NCBI GenBank assembly: GCA_023554435.1
Contig: JAMJQV010000040.1
Span: 1-9,329 of the forward strand
Length of the DNA stretch: 9,329 nt
From: Gemmatimonadota bacterium
Lineage (GTDB): Bacteria > Gemmatimonadota > Gemmatimonadetes > Palauibacterales > Palauibacteraceae
Reading direction: 5' to 3'
The notes beneath the pieces are model-generated. The model made no database searches. It worked only from the letters and a program-made list of their open reading frames with translations, and had not been told where the DNA came from. Shown here one piece after another: positions 1 through 6,645 of this stretch; the stretch's first letter is position 1; each line of letters starts with the position of its first letter. Both the position numbers and the translations under genes were made by a program.

Positions 1-477
1 GTGGCGCGGCAGGCCCTCAGCGACCTCGCCGTGCTCGGCTTCGACGCCTCCTACGCCTTCGGTCGCGAGGACGAGGTGCGACCGATCGACCACCTCGTCG
101 GTGCGGCGGCGGGTTGGGGCGGGCTGCCGCGGAGCGCGGCCATGTACCAGATCAACAGCGTGGACGCGAACGACGGCGAGACGCCGCACGCGGTCACCGT
201 GCGGGACGTTCCGGTGCGAGCATTCTGGTCGGTCACGGTGTACGACGCCGACGGGTATCTCGAAGCGAACGACCTCGGCGTCAATAGCTACAACGACTTC
301 TCCGCCGAGCCGAACGACGATGGCTCGTACACGCTGCACTTCGGCGGCTGCGAAGACGGCCGGATCAACTGCATCCCGACCTCACCTGGCTGGAACTACG
401 TGGTGCGCATGTACGAGCCGGGCCCTGAGATCCTCGACGGATCCTGGCAATTCCCGCGCCCGGAGCCGGCCCGCTGA
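1..477 (+). CDS. DUF1254/DUF1214 domain protein, C-terminal part (5' truncated)
   Basis: The frame is open from the first base and ends at TGA 475-477, giving 158 residues. The GTG at position 1 is probably not the true start, because family members with this C-terminus usually run to several hundred residues and carry an N-terminal DUF1254 domain. The visible part matches the DUF1214 half: a segment around residues 22-45 (GREDEVRPIDHLVG, then GWGGLP), a core with FWSVTVYDADGY at 75-86, a Cys-containing loop GGCEDGRINC near 115-124, and the hallmark end GWNYVVRMYEPGPEILDGSW near 129-148. The family is widespread and often exported. Some members are annotated as carboxylesterase-like, but its biochemical role is poorly established, so I assign no reaction. 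No terminator hairpin is evident after the stop, and the next gene starts about 200 bp downstream. Family assignment is firm; function is not known. Confidence 0.85.
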   Translation: MARQALSDLAVLGFDASYAFGREDEVRPIDHLVGAAAGWGGLPRSAAMYQINSVDANDGETPHAVTVRDVPVRAFWSVTVYDADGYLEANDLGVNSYNDFSAEPNDDGSYTLHFGGCEDGRINCIPTSPGWNYVVRMYEPGPEILDGSWQFPRPEPAR

Positions 478-682
478 GTCCAACGGTTGGGAGCAAGACC
501 GGTTTCACCCTGTCAACGGCGGCGGAATCGCTACCGAGACGGATATTCACAGAAGTGATGGCTCGCAAGCCACTTACGTGTTTTGGCCAGCCTGTCAACC
601 GCGATCTGGTGTCTCGAATGTATCCTGGAGCGCATTTTGCTCGTCTATTTAGGGTGAAGATGAAACCACTCCCGTTCAGCAT
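478..682. other. Intergenic spacer upstream of the multiheme cytochrome gene
   Basis: This spacer is visibly less GC-rich than the genes around it. It holds a 9-bp direct repeat CCTGTCAAC at 509-517 and 591-599, and the sequence GATATTCACAGAAGTG at 542-557, which recurs with one change upstream of the adaptor gene. A 42-codon ORF (558-686) lies inside it and is discussed under findings. I could not place a convincing sigma-70 promoter here: TATTTA at 646-651 and TATCCT at 621-626 resemble -10 boxes but neither has a matching -35 box. Confidence 0.6.
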
Positions 683-1864
683 GTGAACGCAATGTCGAGA
701 ATCCCGTTGCTACTCCCGGCCATCGCGCTGGCCGCGTTCGCGTGTGGTGGCGATCCAGATCTGTCCAGTCCCACGGAAGCAGGGGACGATCCCGCGGCTT
801 CCGCTGTGGCAAGTATTGAGCTGGAAGGGGCAGTAGTGATGCTCTGGGACAGGGGCGTCAGTACGCAGCTCGCTGCCACGGCGATGGACTCACGAGGGCA
901 GGTCATACAAGGAGTGGTCTTCGAGTGGAGCTCGAGGGATCCGACCGTAGCTACTGTTGTCGATGGAGAGGTCAGGGCGGCCGGAGACGGATGGACTGTG
1001 ATCACGGCCTCCGCCGGTGGAACGAGCGAGAGCGTATCCATCGTGGTCGCCACACCGGACGGTCCCAAGGACCGAACTGATTGCATTGCCTGTCACGCGG
1101 ACGCCTATCTGGGCCAGCACGGTGGCTCGAGCACCCCCGAGACGTGCCTGCAGTGTCACACCGGCCCCGCGTGGACCGGCGGAGACTTCGATCATACAGC
1201 GGTTTCAAACGGATTCGAGCTACTTGGCGTCCACGCGGTCCTCAGTTGCGCCGCCTGTCACGAGGCCGACGGCACGCCGCTATACCCGGGAGTGGGCGAC
1301 GACCAGTGCGTGGCCTGCCATCAGTCCGATTACGATGGCCAGCACGGTGGCTCGGGCACTCCGACCACATGTCTCCAGTGTCATACGCGCGACGCCTGGT
1401 CCGGGGGCGGTTTTGACCATTCGACGGCCTCCAGCGGCTTCGACCTGTTGGGTGCTCACACGTCGCTGGCATGCACGGCCTGTCACGAGGCCGACGGCAC
1501 GCCGCTATACCCGGGAGTGGGCGACGACCAGTGCGTGGCCTGCCATCAGTCCGATTATGACTTGGAGCACTCGGGTTCCGGGTATCCGACCACGTGCCTC
1601 ACATGCCATACGCGTAGTGAGTGGTCGGGGGCGGACTTGGATCACGACGCGCAGTTCTTCCCGATTTCGGTTGGAAAGCACCAGGGCAAGTGGAGCGGGT
1701 GCGTCACGTGCCATACGGACGCCGCCGACTACTCGAACTTCACGTGTTTCGCCTGCCACCAGCACAATCAGAGTCGGATGGACGACAAGCACTCCGACGT
1801 ATCGGGCTACACGTATGACAGCGATCGCTGCTATGCGTGCCATCCGACCGGTCAGGGTGACTGA
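683..1864 (+). CDS. Secreted 11-heme c-type cytochrome lipoprotein with N-terminal Ig-like domain
   Basis: The 393-residue product is predicted to be an envelope electron carrier. It begins with a hydrophobic signal segment ending in LAAFAC, so Cys21 is a likely lipidation site. Residues about 43-123 look like a bacterial Ig-like (Big_2) domain. From residue 134 onward there are 11 CXXCH heme-attachment motifs, with first cysteines at 134, 155, 189, 209, 230, 264, 284, 305, 340, 355 and 383. The first nine fall into three modules with a 75-residue period, each carrying the pattern C..CH, then TCL.CH, W and (F/L)DH, and a third CXXCH after a conserved His (GVH, GAH or GKH). Many extra His residues could be distal heme ligands. 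Related sequences are usually called cytochrome c3/c7-like or doubled-CXXCH proteins. GTG at 683 is the longest start, but ATG at 692 gives a cleaner signal peptide; neither has a strong Shine-Dalgarno. No outer-membrane porin or other cytochrome lies beside it, so its redox partners are unknown. Confidence 0.9.
   Translation: MNAMSRIPLLLPAIALAAFACGGDPDLSSPTEAGDDPAASAVASIELEGAVVMLWDRGVSTQLAATAMDSRGQVIQGVVFEWSSRDPTVATVVDGEVRAAGDGWTVITASAGGTSESVSIVVATPDGPKDRTDCIACHADAYLGQHGGSSTPETCLQCHTGPAWTGGDFDHTAVSNGFELLGVHAVLSCAACHEADGTPLYPGVGDDQCVACHQSDYDGQHGGSGTPTTCLQCHTRDAWSGGGFDHSTASSGFDLLGAHTSLACTACHEADGTPLYPGVGDDQCVACHQSDYDLEHSGSGYPTTCLTCHTRSEWSGADLDHDAQFFPISVGKHQGKWSGCVTCHTDAADYSNFTCFACHQHNQSRMDDKHSDVSGYTYDSDRCYACHPTGQGD
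1253..1332 (+). repeat. 80-bp exact direct repeat, copy 1
   Basis: Identical base for base to 1478-1557, offset exactly 225 bp. It encodes the segment from the third heme motif of unit 1 (ACHEADGTPLYPG) to the first heme motif of unit 2 (CVACHQSDY). Flanking DNA on both sides has diverged although the protein pattern is kept. Confidence 0.95.
1478..1557 (+). repeat. 80-bp exact direct repeat, copy 2
   Basis: Second copy of the 1253-1332 sequence, in frame and 225 bp downstream. It joins unit 2 to unit 3 of the cytochrome. Identity stops at a synonymous Tyr codon change (TAC in copy 1, TAT in copy 2). Confidence 0.95.
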
Positions 1865-1926
1865 GACCGAGGACGTTCCCTCGGGGTGAGTCCAGTTCGT
1901 GGACCGGAGACCTGAATCCAAATATG

Positions 1927-1960
1927 GCGGATCCCTCAACTCACGAGGGGTCCGTTCTTC
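1927..1960 (+). terminator. Intrinsic terminator after the multiheme cytochrome gene
   Basis: The left arm CGGATCCCTC (1928-1937) pairs with the right arm GAGGGGTCCG (1945-1954) over ten base pairs, including one U-G wobble, across a 7-base loop. A further G-U pair (1927/1955) is possible. The T-rich tail TTCTTC follows at 1955-1960. It lies about 60 bp past the cytochrome stop. A smaller GC hairpin (CCGAGG 1867-1872 with CCTCGG 1879-1884) sits just after the stop but has no T-tract. The main hairpin separates the cytochrome from the adaptor-permease unit. Confidence 0.6.
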
Positions 1961-1986
1961 ATCCTGCGTCCTCCTCCCTGATGGAA

Positions 1987-2015
1987 TGGACGCCGGCACA
2001 CCGCCGTCTGATATT
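1987..2015 (+). promoter_or_regulatory. Candidate sigma-70-like promoter for the adaptor-permease unit
   Basis: TGGACG (1987-1992) and GATATT (2010-2015) each match four of six consensus positions of the -35 and -10 boxes and are 17 bp apart. They lie downstream of the terminator and about 60 bp before the adaptor start. Transcription from here would give a leader containing the hairpin GCGGTC/GACCGC at 2025-2041. The match is weak and this is only a candidate. Confidence 0.25.
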
Positions 2016-2024
2016 CACAGGAGT

Positions 2025-2041
2025 GCGGTCCGAGAGACCGC
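2025..2041 (+). promoter_or_regulatory. Small perfect hairpin in the adaptor gene 5' leader
   Basis: GCGGTC (2025-2030) pairs perfectly with GACCGC (2036-2041) around the five-base loop CGAGA. It lies about 35 bases before the likely ATG start at 2077 and has no T-tract, so it is not a terminator. It could affect translation or mRNA stability, or be chance in GC-rich DNA. Confidence 0.3.
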
Positions 2042-2067
2042 CATGTGCTCAGGCTCCGGATTAAGCG

Positions 2068-3708
2068 GTGGACGCCATGACATTCCGCGCGACGGCGAAG
2101 CTGGCGCGATTTCTCATCCTCGCGCTTCTGGTGGGGGGCTGCGCCGAGGAAGTGGAGATCCCTGTATATCGGCTCGTGCCGCTCGAGACCCGCGACATCG
2201 TTCTCTCGGCGGAGGCTGCCGGCACGATCGAGCCGGTGACGACCATTGAGGTCAAGTCGAAGGCATCGGGCGAAATCATCGAGATCGCCGTCGAGACGGG
2301 CGACCGGGTAGTCCGCGGAGACCTGCTGGTACGTGTCGATCAGCGCGTGGCCCGCAACGCCCTGACCCAGAGCGAGGCCGACCTCGAGGTCTCAGAGGCG
2401 CAGCTCGACAACGCGCGAGCGCAGTTCGAGCGATCAGAGGCGCTACACGCTACCCAGTACATCTCGGACGAGGAGTACGAGGCAGCGCGCCTGGCGTTCG
2501 CCAACGCTAGGGCGTCGCTCGTGCGGGCCGAGCGCAACCTCGAAGACGCCCGCATCTCGTTCGAAGACACCGAAGTCAGGGCCCCGGCGGCCGGAATAGT
2601 GCTCAGTAGGAACGTGGAGGTCGGTTCGGTGATCCAGTCCGCCAGTCAGAACGTGAGCGGGGGCTCGGTTCTTCTCAGGATGGCTGACCTGGACACGGTA
2701 CAGGTGCGCACGCTGGTGGATGAGACCGACATCGGGAAGTTGTCAGCCGGCCTTCCGGTCACGATCACGGTGGACGCCTTTCCGGGACGCGACTTCACCG
2801 GGAGCGTACTCAAGATCGAGCCGGAGGCGCTCGAGCAGCAGAACGTCGTGATGTTCCCCGTGCTCGTGAGAATCGGCAACCAGGAAGGGCTTCTCCGCTC
2901 GGGCATGAGCTGCGAAGTCGAGATTCACCTGGGCTCGGCCGAGGGAGTCCTCGCGGTTCCGAACGCGGCCCTCCGCACGGACGGCGATGTCGCGTCGGCC
3001 GCCCAGGTGCTCGGGCTGGACATGGCGGTCGTTCGCGAGCAGTTGGAGGCCGGGCCCCGTGCGCGTCCAGCCGCGGCTCCGTCGGGTCAGTCGTCCGCTG
3101 CCGCAGGCGGAGAGACGATCACGTTTCGCGATCGCGAGATTACGCTTCCCGAGGGTCTGACGGCGGCGGAAGTGCAGCCGGTGCTCGACAAGATCCAGAG
3201 CGGCGGTTTTCAGTCGATGACCGAGGAGGACCGCGCGATCATGGCGCGTGTGCGTGAGGCGGGCGGAATGGGCGGTCAGCGGGCTGGAGGTCAACGTCCG
3301 GGCGGGGCAGGGGGGCAGCGTCCCGGAGTCGCAGGGGCGCAGCGTCCTGGCGGTGCGCTCGGCCAACCCACAGGGGAAGGAGCCCCCGGATCGGCCGCGT
3401 CTCAGGGAGAGGCCGATACGGAGGCCGGGGAGTTGCCGGTCGGCCGCACCACGATCACCGATCTGGCCGGTCGCTACGTCGTGTTCGTCATGCGAGGCGG
3501 TGTGCCGACGGCCGTCCGGATCCGGACGGGACTCACGGACATGGACTATTCCGAGGTGCTGAGCGGATTAACGGTCTCCGACAGTGTTCTCGTACTTCCG
3601 AGCGCAGCCCTGGTGCAGTCGCAGCAGGAGCTGCAGGAGCGGATCGAGCAGCGCACCGGGGGAGCCATGCCCGGGATGACCGGCGGCGGCCGACCGCCCG
3701 GACGCTAG
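2068..3708 (+). CDS. MacA/HlyD-type periplasmic adaptor lipoprotein with Gly/Gln/Arg/Pro-rich insertion
   Basis: This is a 546-residue membrane-fusion protein, expected to sit in the periplasm anchored to the inner membrane and link an ABC transporter to an outer-membrane channel. The lipobox LVGGC places lipidation at Cys25. The first lipoyl half is at about 44-90 (VKSKASGEI...ETGDRV..GDLLVRVD). An Ala/Glu-rich coiled-coil hairpin follows (about 91-165), then the second lipoyl half (about 168-205, VRAPAAGIVLSRNVEVGSVI) and a beta-barrel (about 206-290). The membrane-proximal region begins near 291 (GVLAVPNAAL) and resumes near 456-515 (GRYVVFVMRGGVPTAVRI). It is split by about 150 residues: an acidic, helix-prone part and a tandem GQRPGGAG-like part. 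MacA proteins are usually under 400 residues, so the excess is mostly this insertion. ATG at 2077 is a better start than GTG at 2068, since GGTGG lies just upstream of it. The permease gene begins 6 bp after its stop. Confidence 0.9.
   Translation: MDAMTFRATAKLARFLILALLVGGCAEEVEIPVYRLVPLETRDIVLSAEAAGTIEPVTTIEVKSKASGEIIEIAVETGDRVVRGDLLVRVDQRVARNALTQSEADLEVSEAQLDNARAQFERSEALHATQYISDEEYEAARLAFANARASLVRAERNLEDARISFEDTEVRAPAAGIVLSRNVEVGSVIQSASQNVSGGSVLLRMADLDTVQVRTLVDETDIGKLSAGLPVTITVDAFPGRDFTGSVLKIEPEALEQQNVVMFPVLVRIGNQEGLLRSGMSCEVEIHLGSAEGVLAVPNAALRTDGDVASAAQVLGLDMAVVREQLEAGPRARPAAAPSGQSSAAAGGETITFRDREITLPEGLTAAEVQPVLDKIQSGGFQSMTEEDRAIMARVREAGGMGGQRAGGQRPGGAGGQRPGVAGAQRPGGALGQPTGEGAPGSAASQGEADTEAGELPVGRTTITDLAGRYVVFVMRGGVPTAVRIRTGLTDMDYSEVLSGLTVSDSVLVLPSAALVQSQQELQERIEQRTGGAMPGMTGGGRPPGR
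3289..3384 (+). repeat. Degenerate 24-bp (8-residue) tandem repeat in the adaptor gene
   Basis: Four consecutive 24-bp units (3289-3312, 3313-3336, 3337-3360, 3361-3384) encode GQRPGGAG, GQRPGVAG, AQRPGGAL and GQPTGEGA. A partial unit GQRAG precedes them. The units differ at several bases, so this is an older expansion under drift. The encoded stretch is probably a flexible, basic, unstructured linker. Confidence 0.8.
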
Positions 3709-3714
3709 AGCGCC

Positions 3715-4917
<1,203 letters not shown>

Positions 4918-4921
4918 ACGC

Positions 4922-4942
4922 CGCGGGCCGTGACCCGCGTTT
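4922..4942 (+). terminator. Terminator-like hairpin after the permease gene
   Basis: CGCGGG (4922-4927) pairs perfectly with CCCGCG (4934-4939) around a six-base loop, followed by TTT (4940-4942). It starts 5 bp past the permease stop codon. The stem is short but entirely GC, and the T-tract is short, so termination may be partial. Its position agrees with the end of the adaptor-permease unit. Confidence 0.5.
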
Positions 4943-5213
4943 CCGGCGACCAGGGGCACCGCACCGCGCCCCGATCGCAGTGTTGCATCAGCGCCACAGT
5001 CCGATCTGCGGCAATCCAAGATGCGACCTCGATCGCCCCATCCTCTGTCCTGAGACCTCTGGCGGGACTCTCCGAATACGTTGATTTCATGAGCCCTTTC
5101 GAGGGTCACTGACTCGGACTGGCCGACCGTCCTCTCCGCGCCACGGATATCGGGCACACCGCTTGCCCCTCACTCCGGCGAGTTCGAGACCGTTCACAAC
5201 AAACAGCCAGCCT

Positions 5214-5217
5214 GGAG
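5214..5217 (+). promoter_or_regulatory. Shine-Dalgarno for the nucleotidyltransferase gene
   Basis: GGAG lies six bases upstream of GTG 5224. This supports the GTG as the true start even though the first 50 or so residues of the protein show no recognised domain. Confidence 0.6.
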
Positions 5218-5223
5218 ATATCG

Positions 5224-6645
5224 GTGCCGTCTTCGAACGGATCCGAAAGAGACCTGGTTCGTCGGGCCACCTCTCGGCGCGAACCGCGACGCCCGCTGGT
5301 GGCTCGATCGAACCCCAGCGAGCCGGAGGAGTTGCTGCTGTCACTGGTGCGTCGTGATGCCGCGACGGCCGTGTCCAGCGACCGCCTGTCGCGCCTCACG
5401 GATACCGGTTTCCGGTCCGCGTTTCACTCGGTCATGGCGGGGCACGGCGTGATAGGCCTGGCCCTCACGGCGCTTCGTCGCTGCGAGGCGTTCGGAGGCG
5501 TGGATCATGAGACGCGCGAACGGGTCACGGCCCCTCTCCGTCCGTTCGCGTTTCAGGCTGCCCTGTGGGATGCGGAGCGGGATCGGCTCCTCGATGCGCT
5601 GCGCACTCACAGCCTCGTACCCGTGGTCCTGAAGGGGGGAGCCCTCCGGTTGACCGTCTACTCCGAGCCGGCCGAAAGGCTCTCAGGCGATCTCGATCTA
5701 TTGGTGCCTGCTCACCGAGTCCGGGACGGTCTCGAGGCGCTGGCCGCGGCGGGGTACGTCGACCATTGGACCGACTACGCCCGGAAGGAGCACGTCCGCC
5801 ACGGCTATCACCTCTCGCTGTCCCACAGAAATGGATTCGAGGTCGAACTGCACTGGGACCTGGCTCCCCGTGGAGAGGGCTTCCGATTCGATCCTGCCGC
5901 GTTTCTCAATCGATCGGTGCTGTACCCGCGGGAGGGCGCTCCGCCCGTGCGGGTGCCGTCGCCGGAGCACATGGTGCTTCACCTGGCAGACCAGGTTCGC
6001 GAGGACTCCTTCTCGAAGCTCAAGCGGCTCGTCGATATCGATCGTGTCGTCGCGATTGCCGAGGATTCCGGCCACGACATGGACTGGGGCTACCTGGCGC
6101 GGCAGGCACGGCAGGGCGGCCACCAGGCGGTCGTGGGACTCGCGCTGCAGCTCTCCCGGCGCCTGCTCGACACGCCGGTGCCGGCGGAGGCGGTACGAAG
6201 CCTGGAGGTCGATCCGCTCGTCCGCACCCACATCTCCATGCTGCGGCCCGAGGCCTTCATCCTGACCCAGCAGGCGTTCAGAAGCACGGTGGCTCGTCGG
6301 GCCCTGCACCTGTGGCTCCAGCCCGGCTGGGGAACCCGGGTCCGCTGGGCTCGTCGGATCATCGGAGGGAGCGCGAATCCGATGGCGCACGTCTACTCCG
6401 CGCGCAGAGGTGTGGTGATCAGCCAGACCATCCTGGCCAGGACCCGGCGGGTGTTCAGCCTGGTGAAGGTGGGGGCGTACCACGGTCTGCTTCACCTCGC
6501 CACCCTTCGCGGTGTCACGTCCGGGACGTCCGCGAAGAGATCCTCCTTCTGGCCTGACCGGCAACCGCGTGTCCGCACAACGTCCAACTTCAAGCGCCTC
6601 ACGAAAGGGATCCCGTGGACTTCCCCGGCAAACACTACCTCGTAA
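5224..6645 (+). CDS. Nucleotidyltransferase family protein (NTP_transf_5-like)
   Basis: The 473-residue product resembles the uncharacterised nucleotidyltransferase family PF14907. Its markers are VVLKGGALRL (134-143), then ERLSGDLDLLV (151-161) with the paired acidic residues Asp156 and Asp158, and a third acidic position in FEVELHWDL (205-213). These match the GG...DxD...(D/E) layout of polymerase-beta-like transferases, so metal-dependent nucleotidyl transfer is plausible. Members of this family lie in polysaccharide loci and in some RiPP (including lasso peptide) gene clusters; the true substrate is generally unknown. Residues 1-50 are polar and basic with no clear domain. The C-terminal half is helical and rich in Arg. 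The last 30-40 residues are low in hydrophobic content and overlap the next gene's start by 31 bp, so the two genes may be translationally coupled. It opens an operon with the downstream exporter and glycosyltransferase. Confidence 0.8.
   Translation: MPSSNGSERDLVRRATSRREPRRPLVARSNPSEPEELLLSLVRRDAATAVSSDRLSRLTDTGFRSAFHSVMAGHGVIGLALTALRRCEAFGGVDHETRERVTAPLRPFAFQAALWDAERDRLLDALRTHSLVPVVLKGGALRLTVYSEPAERLSGDLDLLVPAHRVRDGLEALAAAGYVDHWTDYARKEHVRHGYHLSLSHRNGFEVELHWDLAPRGEGFRFDPAAFLNRSVLYPREGAPPVRVPSPEHMVLHLADQVREDSFSKLKRLVDIDRVVAIAEDSGHDMDWGYLARQARQGGHQAVVGLALQLSRRLLDTPVPAEAVRSLEVDPLVRTHISMLRPEAFILTQQAFRSTVARRALHLWLQPGWGTRVRWARRIIGGSANPMAHVYSARRGVVISQTILARTRRVFSLVKVGAYHGLLHLATLRGVTSGTSAKRSSFWPDRQPRVRTTSNFKRLTKGIPWTSPANTTS
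6603..6610 (+). promoter_or_regulatory. Shine-Dalgarno for the ABC exporter, inside the nucleotidyltransferase gene
   Basis: GAAAGGGA ends four bases before GTG 6615. It lies within the last codons of the upstream gene. It supports the GTG start, which gives a product beginning MDFPGKHYLVSLF, a sensible cytoplasmic lead-in to the first transmembrane helix. Confidence 0.55.

Larger units (their letters stand above)
1082..1744 (+). repeat. Three tandem 75-residue (about 225-bp) three-heme modules inside the cytochrome gene
   Basis: Units run approximately 1082-1306, 1307-1531 and 1532-1744. Each starts at a CXXCH codon block and contains three CXXCH motifs; units 1 and 2 keep an exact 75-residue spacing of all three cysteine pairs. 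Unit 3 diverges in its second half, where its third heme motif is shifted by one residue and it runs directly into two further CXXCH motifs. The repeat is clear at the protein level, and is exact at the DNA level over 80 bp between units 1 and 2. Confidence 0.9.
4918..5223. other. 306-bp spacer between permease and nucleotidyltransferase genes
   Basis: Apart from the hairpin at its left end and the ribosome binding site at its right end, I see no supported gene here. A 60-codon frame (4930-5112) opens with GTG inside the terminator loop, has no Shine-Dalgarno and resembles nothing I know. Minus-strand frames run through as shadows of the flanking genes. The promoter of the downstream operon probably lies here, but no hexamer pair stands out. 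Confidence 0.6.

Noticed and set aside
480..490. CCAACGGTTGG considered as a terminator or operator
   Set aside because: The arms are five bases with a one-base centre, which cannot form a stable RNA hairpin, and no T-tract follows.
509..599. Two TGTCAA sequences (reverse complement of the TTGACA -35 box) suggesting minus-strand promoters
   Set aside because: No -10-like hexamer lies at suitable distance on the minus strand, and there is no minus-strand gene for them to drive.
1082..1744. Regularly spaced repeats considered as a CRISPR-like array
   Set aside because: The 225-bp period is in frame, protein-coding, and far too long for CRISPR repeat-spacer units.
1017..1889. A 290-codon alternative + frame across the cytochrome gene
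   Set aside because: Its repeats (e.g. TARRYTREWATTSAWPAIS) are just the out-of-frame reading of the exact DNA repeat; the real frame carries 11 CXXCH motifs.
4930..5112. A 60-codon frame in the permease-nucleotidyltransferase spacer, considered as a RiPP precursor
   Set aside because: It opens with GTG in a terminator loop, lacks a Shine-Dalgarno, and has no leader/core pattern such as the Thr at -2 and core Gly1 with Asp/Glu at 7-9 of lasso precursors.
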